Shown piece after piece: positions 23,109 through 31,196 of a stretch of DNA of 31,480 bases. Origin of the DNA: JANNWF01 sp038205755 (GTDB lineage Bacteria; Pseudomonadota; Gammaproteobacteria; Xanthomonadales; Xanthomonadaceae). The DNA lies in contig JBBRBN010000048.1 in the NCBI GenBank assembly GCA_038205755.1, forward strand, positions 1 to 31,480, read 5' to 3'. Positions within the stretch are counted from its first letter, which is position 1. Every line of letters begins with the position of its first letter. Under the pieces are notes generated by a model that was given only the letters and a program-made list of their open reading frames with translations, was not told where the DNA came from and did not search any database. Position numbers and translations under genes: made by a program.

Positions 23109-26027
23109 ATGGAGAGCCGCCCCGCGGGCATGCACGCGCACAAAGACACCCAGCAGCACGCCGAACTCAGGCTCGCGTTTCTCAAGCACCTGCCCCACCG
23201 GGTCGAAAACCTGGTGCGCCGTGCGCGGCATTTCTGCGAGGTGGGCTGGGACATCAATGGACTTGCCCTGCTGCTGGAGGACGTACAGCGTCTGGCCGGC
23301 GCTGCCGGCAGCTACGGCGCGCTGGAGATAAGCCAGCAGCTGAGCAGCATTGAATCAATCCTCGATTCGTGGCTGAGCACGGAGCTGTTGCCGGATGACG
23401 ACGCCAGCGGCCGCCTTCTGCAGCTGCTCGACGGTCTGGAACCGGCGCGTCCGGCGGGCACTCCTGCGGCCGCAGCCAACGTGGCAATGGGCACTCCGAG
23501 CGCCGGCGAGGAGCTGGAGTCGGCGCGCGTGGAGATGCCGCCCTCGCACTACTGGCGTCGCTGGGGCAGCGATGCGACCCCACCGGCCACCATTGAGTAC
23601 GCCGAGGGACTTCCGGCCCGCACGTCAGGCTCGCAATCACCGTACGGCATCGACATTCTCGACGATGAGCTGGAAGCGGCGCTATCGGCCAACGCCACCC
23701 CGCTGCAGATTGCCTCCACGACGGTGGCCAGCGAGCCAGGCAGTCGGGCCGCGGCGACCATGATCCCGCCGCTTCGCGGGCCGGCATCCGCCCAGTTGCC
23801 GCCACCGCCACCTGCCGCAACCACCATCGCGCCAGCGGTTGGCAACAAGCCAGCCGTGACGGCAGCGGGACTGGCGGCCAAGGCCGCCGCGGCGATCACC
23901 GCATCGGGCACCGCATCCAGCAAGGCCCCGCTGGCGGCTGCACCGTCAGCCGCCAAACGACCCGCCATCCAAACCCGCGCCAGCGGTCGCATTTATCATT
24001 TGTCCGACAGCAGTGCGCTGTCAATTGAGCTCGACCAACAGCTGGAAACCATCGGCTACGAACTGGAGCTGCTCGATAGCGCCGACGAGCTGAAAGAAAT
24101 TCTGGCCGCGCTGCCGCCCGATTTGGTGATTGTCGACGCCAGCTTCGCCCACGACCTCGAAGGCGTCGCCCCGGTCCTGAAGAGCACCCGCGAGCGCACC
24201 AGTGCGCGCCTGCTGCTGATGGTGCTCAGCGCCGAAGACAACGTTCCGGTTCGCCTCTCGGCGCGCCGCGCCGGTGCCGACGCGCTGCTGATCAAGCCGC
24301 GCAGCATCGAAGAGGTCATCGCCAAGCTGCAGTCGTTGATGGAGGGCAGCACCGAGGAGACCTTCCGCGTCCTGGTGGTCGAAGACGACCGCTCGCAGGC
24401 GCTGTTTGCCGAATCGATCCTCCGGAATGCCGGCATGGAGGCGCGGGTCGTGCTCAACGCGTTCGAGGTGCTGACCGCGATGGAGGAGTTCCGGCCCGAC
24501 ATGGTGCTGATGGATCTCTACATGCCGGACTGCGATGGCACCGAACTGACCGCGCTGATCCGTGAGCGCGAGGAGTTTCTGCAGACGCCAATCGTGTTCC
24601 TGTCCGGAGAAAGCGATGTTGACAAGCACTACGACGCGCTCGAGGCGGGCGGTGACGACTTCCTGTCGAAGCCGATCCGCCCCAAGCATCTGATTTCGGC
24701 CGTCAGCAACCGGATCAAGCGCGCCCGCGCCCTGCAGCGCAAGGTGGCGCAGCGCGACCCGCGCGATCCGGCGACCGGCCTGTACTTCCGTTCGCACGTG
24801 CTTGATCGCCTGTCCGAATCTCTGGCTGCCGCCGATGTACGCCAAGCGGCGGGCGGAACGCTGTTCATCGATCTCGACGGCTTGCCGCAGCTGCGCGAAA
24901 AGCTTGGCCTGTCCGGCATCGAGCAGCTGCTCTCAGCCGCCGGTTCGGAGCTGGTCAAGCTGCTGGACGACGGACAACTGGCGACCCGCTTCAGCGACGG
25001 CGGCTTCATCGTGCTGTGCCCGGGCCTGTCCGACGCCGAACTCGACGCGCACGCGGTGAAAATCCGCTCGGCGCTGGCCAGCCACGCATTCGAGGTCGAG
25101 GGCCGCCCGGTGCGCCTGCGACCCTCGATCGGCGTCTGCGCCACACGGTTTGGCTTTGCCGACGCTGGCACGCTGCTCAACGCAGCTGAACGGCTGAGCC
25201 GCGAGGCACGTGCCAGCGACAAGGGCGTGCGCGCGTTCGAGGCGCCCAAGCGCGCCGACCGGTCGCAGTCCGACGCAATGCTGGAGACAATTCGGCGAGC
25301 GATCGAGCGCGACAGCTTCGAACTGCTTTACCAGCCGATCGTGGCGGTGCAGGGCGGCGATGAATCGCAGTATCAAACGCTGGTGCGACTGCGCGACGAC
25401 GCCGGCACGCTGCTGACCGCGGCGCAGATTCTGCCGCTGGCCGAGTCGCATGACCTGATTGTCGACATTGACCGCTGGGTGATGGCGCAGGCCATGCGGG
25501 TGATCGATATGCGTCGCGCGGAGGGTCAGCCGGTCAGGTTGTTCGTCAACCAGTCGGCCAGCACGCTCGTTACCCCCGATCAGGCCGACTGGGTCATCAA
25601 CCAGCTCAAGGCACGCGGCGTCCCGGGCGCGTCGCTGGTGATCGAGCTGACGCTCGACAATGTCGAGGCGCATGTCGAGGCGGTGCAGGCGTTCTGCAAC
25701 AAATTGGTGCCATTTGGCGTGGGCTTCTGCCTCAGCCGGCTGGATTCAGGCGACATTGCCGACCTAGTGCTGGAGCGATTGCCGGTGTCATTCATCAAGC
25801 TAGCACCCAAGTTCGTGTCCGATACCCAGTCGCAGCTGGTCAAGAACCAGCTGGGCCAGATCGTGAACCGGGCGCACAGCAAGGGCCTGATGGTGATCGC
25901 CCAGCGGGTCGAGGACGCGCGCGCCGCGGCCACCCTGTGGATGTCGGGCATCGATTTCATCCAGGGCAATCTGGTGCAGCCGGCAGACAAGAGCTTGGCC
26001 TTCGACTTCAAGGCGGCGGTGCTGTGA
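23109..26027 (+). CDS. Hpt-like/REC/REC/GGDEF/EAL protein with substituted catalytic motifs
   Basis: A 972-aa cytosolic signalling protein. The N-terminal helical domain (about 10-90) resembles Hpt, but VQRLAGAAGSYG has Gln60 where the phospho-His is expected. A Pro/Ala linker (about 110-285) follows. REC1 (about 292-410) is weak (LVIVDASF). REC2 (about 419-535) is canonical: VLVVEDD, LMDLYMPD with Asp469, FLSGES, SKPI. The GGDEF domain (about 550-710) has SDGGF (629-633) in place of GGDEF, so cyclase activity is unlikely. The EAL domain (about 720-972) has QTL (756-758) for EAL, SRLDSG for the DDFG loop, and AQRVE (Gln932) for AEGVE, so phosphodiesterase activity is unlikely. It may instead bind c-di-GMP or protein partners. 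ATG 23109 is preferred; GTG 23100 and ATG 23130 are alternatives. Its end overlaps the hybrid kinase start. Confidence 0.88.
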   Translation: MESRPAGMHAHKDTQQHAELRLAFLKHLPHRVENLVRRARHFCEVGWDINGLALLLEDVQRLAGAAGSYGALEISQQLSSIESILDSWLSTELLPDDDASGRLLQLLDGLEPARPAGTPAAAANVAMGTPSAGEELESARVEMPPSHYWRRWGSDATPPATIEYAEGLPARTSGSQSPYGIDILDDELEAALSANATPLQIASTTVASEPGSRAAATMIPPLRGPASAQLPPPPPAATTIAPAVGNKPAVTAAGLAAKAAAAITASGTASSKAPLAAAPSAAKRPAIQTRASGRIYHLSDSSALSIELDQQLETIGYELELLDSADELKEILAALPPDLVIVDASFAHDLEGVAPVLKSTRERTSARLLLMVLSAEDNVPVRLSARRAGADALLIKPRSIEEVIAKLQSLMEGSTEETFRVLVVEDDRSQALFAESILRNAGMEARVVLNAFEVLTAMEEFRPDMVLMDLYMPDCDGTELTALIREREEFLQTPIVFLSGESDVDKHYDALEAGGDDFLSKPIRPKHLISAVSNRIKRARALQRKVAQRDPRDPATGLYFRSHVLDRLSESLAAADVRQAAGGTLFIDLDGLPQLREKLGLSGIEQLLSAAGSELVKLLDDGQLATRFSDGGFIVLCPGLSDAELDAHAVKIRSALASHAFEVEGRPVRLRPSIGVCATRFGFADAGTLLNAAERLSREARASDKGVRAFEAPKRADRSQSDAMLETIRRAIERDSFELLYQPIVAVQGGDESQYQTLVRLRDDAGTLLTAAQILPLAESHDLIVDIDRWVMAQAMRVIDMRRAEGQPVRLFVNQSASTLVTPDQADWVINQLKARGVPGASLVIELTLDNVEAHVEAVQAFCNKLVPFGVGFCLSRLDSGDIADLVLERLPVSFIKLAPKFVSDTQSQLVKNQLGQIVNRAHSKGLMVIAQRVEDARAAATLWMSGIDFIQGNLVQPADKSLAFDFKAAVL

Positions 26028-28444
26028 GCGGCGCCCCAAATGCCAGCCTGCTGGCGCGTGGACTCGGCGCTGTCGGTGCGCTCACTGCGCTCGCCGCCGG
26101 CGGCATGGGAATGGCCGGCATCGCCGCTCCGCTGGCGCCGCTGGCCCTGGGCGGCGGTCTGCTGGCCTTGATAGCGGCCCTGCTGCCAGCGGCGCGCAGC
26201 CCCGTCAGCACGGTGCATGACGGTGCTGGCCGGCCGATGGCCGTGCCGCGGCAAAGCGCGCCGGCCCAGCAGGCGCCGCCGACCGACGAAGTGCGACGCC
26301 TCCGAGCCGAGCTTGAGCGTCACGAGACGCTCGGCCAAGAGCTGACCAAGGCCAAGCAAACCGCTGAGGCCGCCGTCATGGCCAAGGGTGAGTTCCTGGC
26401 CACCATGAGCCACGAAATCCGCACGCCGCTGAACGGCATCATTCCGCTGCTGGACATCCTGCTCGGGTCGCAGCTGCAGTCCGATCAGCGTGACTACGTG
26501 CAAACCGCCTTCAGCTCGGCCAAACAGCTGCTGCGCATCGTTGACGACATCCTCGACTACTCCAAGCTCGAGGCCAACATGCTCATGCTGGAGTCGGTTG
26601 GGCTGAACCTGCGCGAGGTACTCGATGGCGTGATGCGTCTGCTCGAGAAGGGCGCCGAATCCAAGGGCCTGTCGTTCTCCCTGACCATCGACCCGGCCGT
26701 GCGGTTGCCGGTGCGCGGCGACTCGGTCCGGCTGCGCCAAGTGCTCACCAACTTGGTCAGCAATGCCATCAAATTCACCGAGCGCGGCAGCGTCAACGTG
26801 ACCGTCAGCCGCCGTGGCGAGACCCGCAGTCATCATGAGCTGCGGTTCGAGGTGCGCGACACCGGAGTGGGCATCACCCCGGAATCGGCCGGCAGTCTCT
26901 TCAAGGCGTTCTCGCAGGCCGACACATCGACGACCCGGCAGTTTGGTGGCACCGGCCTGGGACTGGTGATCTGCAAGCGCATCGTTGACCTGATGGGCGG
27001 CCAGATCGGGGTCGACTCGCAGCCGGGTCAGGGATCGACGTTCTGGTTCGAAGTACCCCTGCTGAAGGCCGTGGGCGACATGGCCAGCCGTGAGAAGGGT
27101 CTGCAGGATGCGCGGATGATGTTTCTCAGCGGCGATCCGGCACAACAGCGCCGCTTCGCGGTTTCGATACCCAACTGGGGCGCCAAGGCGACCCCGGCCA
27201 GCAACACGCAGGAAGCGCTGACCAAGCTGCGTGCGGCGGGGGCGCGCGGCGACAACTGGGCAATCGAAGTCCTGCTGGTGGACCTGCCCAGCGTCAAGAC
27301 CACCTTCCTGGCGCTGCATCGAGCCCTGCAGCGCGAGCCAGAGCTTGCCCACACCAAGGTGGTCTATCTGCAGGGCGGCGATCCGCTGCCGCCCGAACTG
27401 CGGCCAGGTGAGCGGGTCATGGTAGCCGCGCGCGGCGCCAGCGAGGCCGACCTGCGCCGTCAGCTGGAGCGCTTCGTAAGCGATGCCGCAACAGCGAGTC
27501 CTTCGGGCGGTGAGGCCGAAATCCGGGTCCTGCCGGCCGCCTACAGTGCGCCGCAGCCAGACCCCGATCCAATGGCCGCGGAGGTTCGCCGCGAGCCTAT
27601 GAAACTCAGCGGGCACGTGCTGCTGGTCGAGGACAACCCGGTCAATCGCCAGGTCGCCCAACGTCTACTGTCGCTGGCCGGCCTCACGGTGGACAGCGCG
27701 GAGAACGGCCAGGAAGCGGTCGACCTGCTTGATCGCAACCGCTACGACGCGGTTCTCATGGATTGCCAGATGCCGATTCTCGACGGCTACTCGGCGACCA
27801 AGCGGCGGCGCGCTTCCGAGGCGGCGCGCGGTTTGCCGCGCATTCCCATCATCGCAATGACCGCCAACGCGATGATCGGCGACCGCGAAAAGTGTCTCGA
27901 CTCTGGCATGGACGACTACCTGTCCAAGCCGATCAATCGCGCCGTTCTGGTCGAAACGCTCAACCGCTGGATCAAGCCGCGTCCGGCCGTCACCCCCGGT
28001 TCGGATTCGCGTCCACGGCTCGCGGCGGTTGCTTCCGGGCCGGCTCGACTGACACCAGCCGAGGCCGTCGCCGCGTCGGTTGCTGCGGCAACGCCGATCC
28101 GCAATGCCACCCCGGCGATCAGCATGGATGTGGTCGAAGACCTGCGCGAGATCATGGGCGCCGAGTTCGACGCGCTGGTCGGCGTGTTCCTTGAGGACGC
28201 GCCAAAGTCACTGCAGAAGCTGGAAGAGGCGGCGCGCCGGGATGACAACGATGGACTGGTGGGTCCAGCGCACTCGCTCAAATCCACCAGCGCCAATCTC
28301 GGCGCCATGGAGCTGTCCGCCCAGGCCAAGCACATCGAATTCGGCGCGCGTCAGAAAACGCTCAAAGACCCGTCCGGACTGGTGATGAACATAGTCCAAG
28401 AGTTCCGCCGCGCTGAAACCGAGCTGCGGCGACTGCTGCGCTGA
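26024..28444 (+). CDS. Hybrid sensor histidine kinase (HisKA-HATPase-REC-like-REC-Hpt)
   Basis: An 806-aa membrane-associated phosphorelay kinase. Two close hydrophobic segments (about 12-57) form a short hairpin with no periplasmic sensor, HAMP or PAS. A coiled coil (about 85-120) leads to HisKA, FLATMSHEIRTPLNG with His130. HATPase boxes follow: NAIKFTERG (Asn247), DTGVGI, and GGTGLGLVICKRIVDLMGG. A degenerate receiver-like domain spans about 362-487. A canonical receiver spans about 527-650 (LLVEDNPVNR, LMDCQMPILDGY with Asp580, MTANAM, SKPI). The C-terminal Hpt has AHSLKSTSANLG with His750. The layout resembles RpfC- or BarA-type kinases. The GTG at 26024 overlaps the upstream stop (GTGA), so the two proteins are coupled. 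REC2 of the upstream protein is the obvious partner, by inference. Confidence 0.93.
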   Translation: MSGAPNASLLARGLGAVGALTALAAGGMGMAGIAAPLAPLALGGGLLALIAALLPAARSPVSTVHDGAGRPMAVPRQSAPAQQAPPTDEVRRLRAELERHETLGQELTKAKQTAEAAVMAKGEFLATMSHEIRTPLNGIIPLLDILLGSQLQSDQRDYVQTAFSSAKQLLRIVDDILDYSKLEANMLMLESVGLNLREVLDGVMRLLEKGAESKGLSFSLTIDPAVRLPVRGDSVRLRQVLTNLVSNAIKFTERGSVNVTVSRRGETRSHHELRFEVRDTGVGITPESAGSLFKAFSQADTSTTRQFGGTGLGLVICKRIVDLMGGQIGVDSQPGQGSTFWFEVPLLKAVGDMASREKGLQDARMMFLSGDPAQQRRFAVSIPNWGAKATPASNTQEALTKLRAAGARGDNWAIEVLLVDLPSVKTTFLALHRALQREPELAHTKVVYLQGGDPLPPELRPGERVMVAARGASEADLRRQLERFVSDAATASPSGGEAEIRVLPAAYSAPQPDPDPMAAEVRREPMKLSGHVLLVEDNPVNRQVAQRLLSLAGLTVDSAENGQEAVDLLDRNRYDAVLMDCQMPILDGYSATKRRRASEAARGLPRIPIIAMTANAMIGDREKCLDSGMDDYLSKPINRAVLVETLNRWIKPRPAVTPGSDSRPRLAAVASGPARLTPAEAVAASVAAATPIRNATPAISMDVVEDLREIMGAEFDALVGVFLEDAPKSLQKLEEAARRDDNDGLVGPAHSLKSTSANLGAMELSAQAKHIEFGARQKTLKDPSGLVMNIVQEFRRAETELRRLLR

Positions 28445-28485
28445 GCTGCCAACCAGCCCAGACGCCAGCCGCACGGGCCTCCAAA

Positions 28486-28530
28486 GCACTCTCAGGCAGC
28501 GGCGGCAGAAGGCGGTCTCGCTGGGAGTGC
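28486..28530. repeat. Imperfect hairpin between convergent genes
   Basis: GCACTC (28486-28491) pairs with GAGTGC (28525-28530), and an inner CAGCG pairs with CGCTG. The element follows the hybrid kinase stop by 42 bp. There is no T run, so rho-independent termination is doubtful; it may be a transcript-end stabiliser. Confidence 0.45.
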
Positions 28531-28555
28531 GACCGCTTGTTCAGCGCATGGCCGC

Positions 28556-28615
28556 GGTGCCGACCTGATCGATGCCGATCTGATCGATGCCGATCTGATC
28601 GATGCCGATCTGATC
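28556..28615. repeat. 15-bp tandem repeat rich in GATC
   Basis: Three perfect copies of GATGCCGATCTGATC (28571-28615) follow one copy with two mismatches (28556-28570) and are followed by GATCA. This gives eight GATC sites in about 60 bp. The repeat lies between the convergent hybrid kinase and bacterioferritin genes, 33 bp beyond the bfr stop. Frames read through it are repetitive (RSDRH...) and are not considered coding. Confidence 0.95.
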
Positions 28616-28647
28616 GATCAAGACCAGCACGCGGCGATGCCGCCTGT

Positions 28648-29124
28648 TCAGGACAGGCTGCCGAGCTTGGTCTGCAGGTAATTCTCGAGCCCGATCCGAT
28701 CCACCAAGCCAAGCTGGGTCTCGATCCAGTCGATGTGCTCTTCCTCGGATTCGAGGATGCTCTCGAACAGCTCGCGCGTTACGTAGTCGGCCACCTGCTC
28801 GCAGTGCGCAATGCCAGCCTTCAGATCCGGCAGCGCCGCATATTCGAGCTTGAGATCACACTCCAGCAGCTCGCGCGGATTCTCGCCGATCAGGAGTTTG
28901 CCCAGCTGCTGCAGGTTCGGCAGACCGTCCAGAAACAGGATCCGCTCGATCAGCCGATCCGCGTGCTTCATCTCATCGATCGACTCGTGGTGCTCGTATG
29001 CAGCGAGCTCCTTCAGCCCCCAGTTCTTCAGCATCTTTGCATGCAGAAAATACTGGTTGATGGCGATCAGCTCGTTGTAGAGCACCTTGTTGAGATGCTC
29101 GATGACCTTGGCGTCGCCCTTCAT
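28648..29124 (-). CDS. bfr: Bacterioferritin
   Basis: Haem-containing, 24-subunit iron-storage protein of the cytosol. It has 158 aa, as in E. coli. All dinuclear ferroxidase ligands are present at the standard positions: Glu18, Glu51, His54, Glu94, Glu127 and His130. The haem-ligating Met is Met52 (ESIDEMKHADR). The ATG at 29124 has a strong AAGGAG Shine-Dalgarno. bfd lies upstream on the same strand, separated by about 200 bp, so a separate promoter is possible. A GATC-rich tandem repeat follows the stop codon. Confidence 0.98.
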   Translation of the reverse strand: MKGDAKVIEHLNKVLYNELIAINQYFLHAKMLKNWGLKELAAYEHHESIDEMKHADRLIERILFLDGLPNLQQLGKLLIGENPRELLECDLKLEYAALPDLKAGIAHCEQVADYVTRELFESILESEEEHIDWIETQLGLVDRIGLENYLQTKLGSLS

Positions 29125-29327
29125 GGCGTGCTCCTTGTGGGTGGATTGACAGCCATCCTACCGGCCACCGCAAGCCCGCGCCGGAACCTTAATCGAAGGC
29201 ATTCCCAGCTGCGCAGGGCGAACCGCCTGCATCTCGCTGTCTGGTCGCAATCCCAGCTTCGCGTCTCGCCGCTTGGGCGACCGCTTTTTTGGCGGCGCGC
29301 CGAACAAGAGCCCGTTGCGTGCTTCGC

Positions 29328-29525
29328 TCAGGCCACCAAAAGCGGCAGCGGGAAGGCGCGCTCGCGATGCGCTTCGCGCAGCAGCTGCGTGGCCAGATCT
29401 CCGCAGGAGCCGCAAACCGATGCGCAGCCGGTCATCGCCGTGAGATCGGCCAACTCGCGGGCACCGGCAGCTGCCGCTTCGCGGATGGTGCGATCAGTGA
29501 TGCCGTTGCAGATGCACACGTACAT
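29328..29525 (-). CDS. bfd: Bacterioferritin-associated ferredoxin
   Basis: A small [2Fe-2S] protein that docks on bacterioferritin and reduces its core to release iron. It has 65 aa. The cluster ligands fit the family: Cys4 and Cys6 (MYVCICNGITDRTI), then Cys38 and Cys41 in CASVCGSC; Cys34 is an additional cysteine. The ATG at 29525 is chosen because MYVCICN is the family start; an open frame extends upstream but crosses the promoter and Fur-like site. It is followed by bfr on the same strand. Expression under iron limitation through Fur is likely. Confidence 0.95.
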   Translation of the reverse strand: MYVCICNGITDRTIREAAAAGARELADLTAMTGCASVCGSCGDLATQLLREAHRERAFPLPLLVA

Positions 29526-29555
29526 GGTCGGAGGCTGAGCGGGGTCTGGACCTCC

Positions 29556-29584
29556 ATTCGACATTGAATGCGAATGATTGTCAA
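29556..29584 (-). promoter_or_regulatory. Predicted bfd promoter overlapped by a Fur-box-like site
   Basis: On the minus strand, TTGACA (29579-29584), 17 bp and TCGAAT (29556-29561) form a promoter 31 bp before the bfd ATG. Overlapping its -35, TGACAATCATTCGCA (29569-29583) matches the 7-1-7 Fur motif TGATAATNATTATCA at 11 of 14 informative positions. This is consistent with iron-dependent repression of bfd, as known in other bacteria. Confidence 0.6.
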
Positions 29585-29619
29585 TGGTCTTATGCAAACA
29601 CAGACCGCTTGACCCGCGC

Positions 29620-30198
29620 TCAGGCGCGCGCCGGCAACACCCCAAACCGATTGCGCAGCTGCGCGCTTCGGAGCGGTGCCGCCGCTTGCACCGGACGCCG
29701 ACTGAGAATTGACGCCTGGCTTGCCAGCCCCTGTGCCACCGGCGCCAGATGCTGCAGCGCGCGCAGATAGACTTCGCGCTTGAAGCTCACCACATGGTCC
29801 AGCGGATACCAGAATTCGACCCAGCGAAACTCGCTGAACTCGGGCCTGTCGGTCGCATCCAGCTTGACGTTGGTCTCGTCGCCAGTCAGTCGCAGCAGGA
29901 ACCACACCTGCTTCTGGCCAAGACAGACCGGCCGCTCGCCATGGCGAACGCAACGACGGGGCAGCCGATAGCGCAACCAGCCGGGCGTCGCGCCGAGCAG
30001 CTCGACATGCTCGGCAGCCAGCCCGGTCTCCTCCTGAAGCTCGCGGTACATCGCTTCGAGCGGCGTTTCATCGGTGTTCATCCCACCCTGCGGGAACTGC
30101 CACCCGTCGCGCGAAACGCGACGCGCCCAGAACACATTGCCATCGTCGCGCATCAGGATGATGCCGACATTGGGCCGGTAACCGTCCGGATCGATCAC
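29620..30198 (-). CDS. rppH: RNA 5'-pyrophosphohydrolase RppH
   Basis: Nudix enzyme that removes pyrophosphate from mRNA 5' ends and so triggers decay. It has 192 aa from a GTG at 30198. The start VIDPDGYRPNVGIIL matches the RppH N-terminus, and a GGAG Shine-Dalgarno lies 8 nt upstream, so the longer open frame to 30303 is rejected. The Nudix box is at 38-60 (PQGGMNTDETPLEAMYRELQ then EETGL). KQVWFLL, FSEFRWVEFWYPLDHVVSFKREVY is the conserved C-terminal part. The last ~35 residues (SILSRRPVQAAAPLRSAQLR...) are an extension beyond the E. coli length. It is transcribed leftward toward bfd, with a 94-bp gap. Confidence 0.95.
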   Translation of the reverse strand: MIDPDGYRPNVGIILMRDDGNVFWARRVSRDGWQFPQGGMNTDETPLEAMYRELQEETGLAAEHVELLGATPGWLRYRLPRRCVRHGERPVCLGQKQVWFLLRLTGDETNVKLDATDRPEFSEFRWVEFWYPLDHVVSFKREVYLRALQHLAPVAQGLASQASILSRRPVQAAAPLRSAQLRNRFGVLPARA

Positions 30199-30285
30199 GG
30201 AACGGACTCCAAAAGCCTGAATGAGGCCAGAGTGCCACAGCGCTCCGCCGATGAACAAGCGCAGTCGCCACAGCGGCGCAAACAT

Positions 30286-30314
30286 TTGACGCCCAACCCG
30301 CACTTGACGATAAT
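30286..30314 (+). promoter_or_regulatory. Predicted promoter of tRNA-Met
   Basis: TTGACG (30286-30291), a 17-bp spacer and GATAAT (30309-30314) give a near-consensus sigma70 promoter. Transcription would start near 30321, about 33 nt before the mature tRNA. The region is divergent from rppH. Confidence 0.75.
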
Positions 30315-30353
30315 TCGGAGTTCGCTTGTCGCGCCGCAGCGCGCTGAAAGCAT

Positions 30354-30430
30354 GGCTATGTAGCTCAGCCGGTTAGAGCACAGCACTCATAATGCTGGGG
30401 TCGGTGGTTCGAGTCCACCCATAGCCACCA
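30354..30430 (+). tRNA. tRNA-Met (CAT), elongator type
   Basis: A 77-nt tRNA. The acceptor stem is GGCTATG/CATAGCC. The D arm is TAGCTCAGCCGGTTAGAGCA, the anticodon stem is CAGCA/TGCTG with loop CTCATAA (anticodon CAT), and the T arm is GGTGGTTCGAGTCCACC. The 3' ACCA is encoded. Its GGGGTC variable region and G1-C72 pair fit elongator tRNA-Met rather than initiator tRNA. A CAT anticodon can also be tRNA-Ile2 after lysidine modification, but the body looks like Met. Confidence 0.97.
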
Positions 30431-30435
30431 CACCT

Positions 30436-30461
30436 AAGCCCTTGAATACGAGGGCTTTTTT
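30436..30461 (+). terminator. Rho-independent terminator of tRNA-Met
   Basis: AAGCCCT (30436-30442), loop TGAATACG, AGGGCTT (30451-30457), and a T run to 30461. It lies 5 nt after the tRNA 3' end. Confidence 0.9.
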
Positions 30462-30510
30462 GTGCATGACGCCCCTCGATTCAGTGCACCAAATGGCCTC
30501 TGCTTCAGCT

Positions 30511-30540
30511 CCGTGCCCATTCCGTGCCCATTCCGTGCCC
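30511..30540. repeat. 11-bp direct repeat CCGTGCCCATT, 2.7 copies
   Basis: CCGTGCCCATT occurs at 30511-30521 and 30522-30532, followed by CCGTGCCC (30533-30540). It lies 50 bp after the tRNA terminator, where integrase binding sites or island ends are often found. No integrase gene is recognisable next to it. Confidence 0.8.
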
Positions 30541-30542
30541 AA

Positions 30543-31196
30543 ACCGAACGGGAAATTCCAAACAGTCGTTTGAAAACGACCCCAGCACCATGATCGGTTT
30601 CCAGGCTGTTTCGTTGCGCATCTTCTTGATTGAGCGATCGGTGGACTTCATTACATCGCGCACGCCAAACTTGATAGCTTCGCGCTCCTCACCGAGATCC
30701 ATCTCGCGGGCAGCTGGCGAACCTGATCAATTTTTTGGCAGCGTCCACAATATGAAGGAGCGCCAGTCGACGCCTTCTTTTCTTTACCAATCTGTTCTCG
30801 CCAAACACGCTCGCTGAAATTCAGTTGCACCGCAGGAACGTGGAGCTGCACGGTCCGAGCTCGACACGCACTTACTCATGGCTGAGCAATCGGCCTGCCA
30901 CACCACTGCACCACTCTCGGATGGGCTTGCGCGACTTTCGCAGGCAGCGTTGTCTCTGGACGCAGTCAACACGTGCAAGCGTGCACGGCTTCCTTAATCA
31001 TCGTTTTCCAGACGAGGTCGGGCAACCCGAGTTCGACACCTTTCACCCATCAACCCCCCTTTTAGCCGACCCCTCAGCGTGGCGGATCAATGGGTTGAGG
31101 CCTTTCATGGGCCGAACAATCGAAAACGTCTGTAGTGGCACGTCGTGCAGTTTGAAGCTATTTTTAGCGCCGCATTCGGCCTGATACCGTGGCGGC
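30543..31196. other. About 650 bp without a recognisable gene, visibly less GC-rich than the rest
   Basis: Several overlapping open frames of 60-120 codons exist on both strands, but none has a Shine-Dalgarno, a domain I recognise, or the strong GC3 bias of the flanking genes. Base composition is visibly lower in GC. It lies between a tRNA gene and an insertion-sequence remnant, so it is most simply decayed mobile or island DNA. One oddity is TGGCACGTCGTGCAG just before the transposase start, which contains a short palindrome (CACG/CGTG). I could not define insertion-sequence ends. Confidence 0.5.

Noticed and set aside
25580..27661. 693-codon open frame on the minus strand
   Set aside because: Antisense to the c-di-GMP-type and hybrid kinase genes; no recognisable motif.
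28556..28615. CRISPR array
   Set aside because: The 15-bp units are directly adjacent with no spacers, and no cas genes are present.
28362..28712. Minus-strand frame with an RSDRH repeat protein
   Set aside because: The repeat in the protein is just the 15-bp DNA repeat, and the frame overlaps the ends of bfr and the hybrid kinase.
28537..29538. 333-codon open frame on the plus strand starting in the GATC repeat
   Set aside because: Covers bfr and bfd in antisense; its start is the tandem repeat and it has no Shine-Dalgarno.
30354..30480. Small minus-strand peptide containing MGGLEPPTPAL
   Set aside because: It is the antisense reading of the tRNA-Met T arm, a well-known spurious translation.
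30505..30851. Two overlapping minus-strand frames that might be an integrase remnant
   Set aside because: Tyrosine integrases often sit at tRNA ends, but no catalytic R..HxxR..Y pattern or other integrase feature is visible; stops separate the frames.
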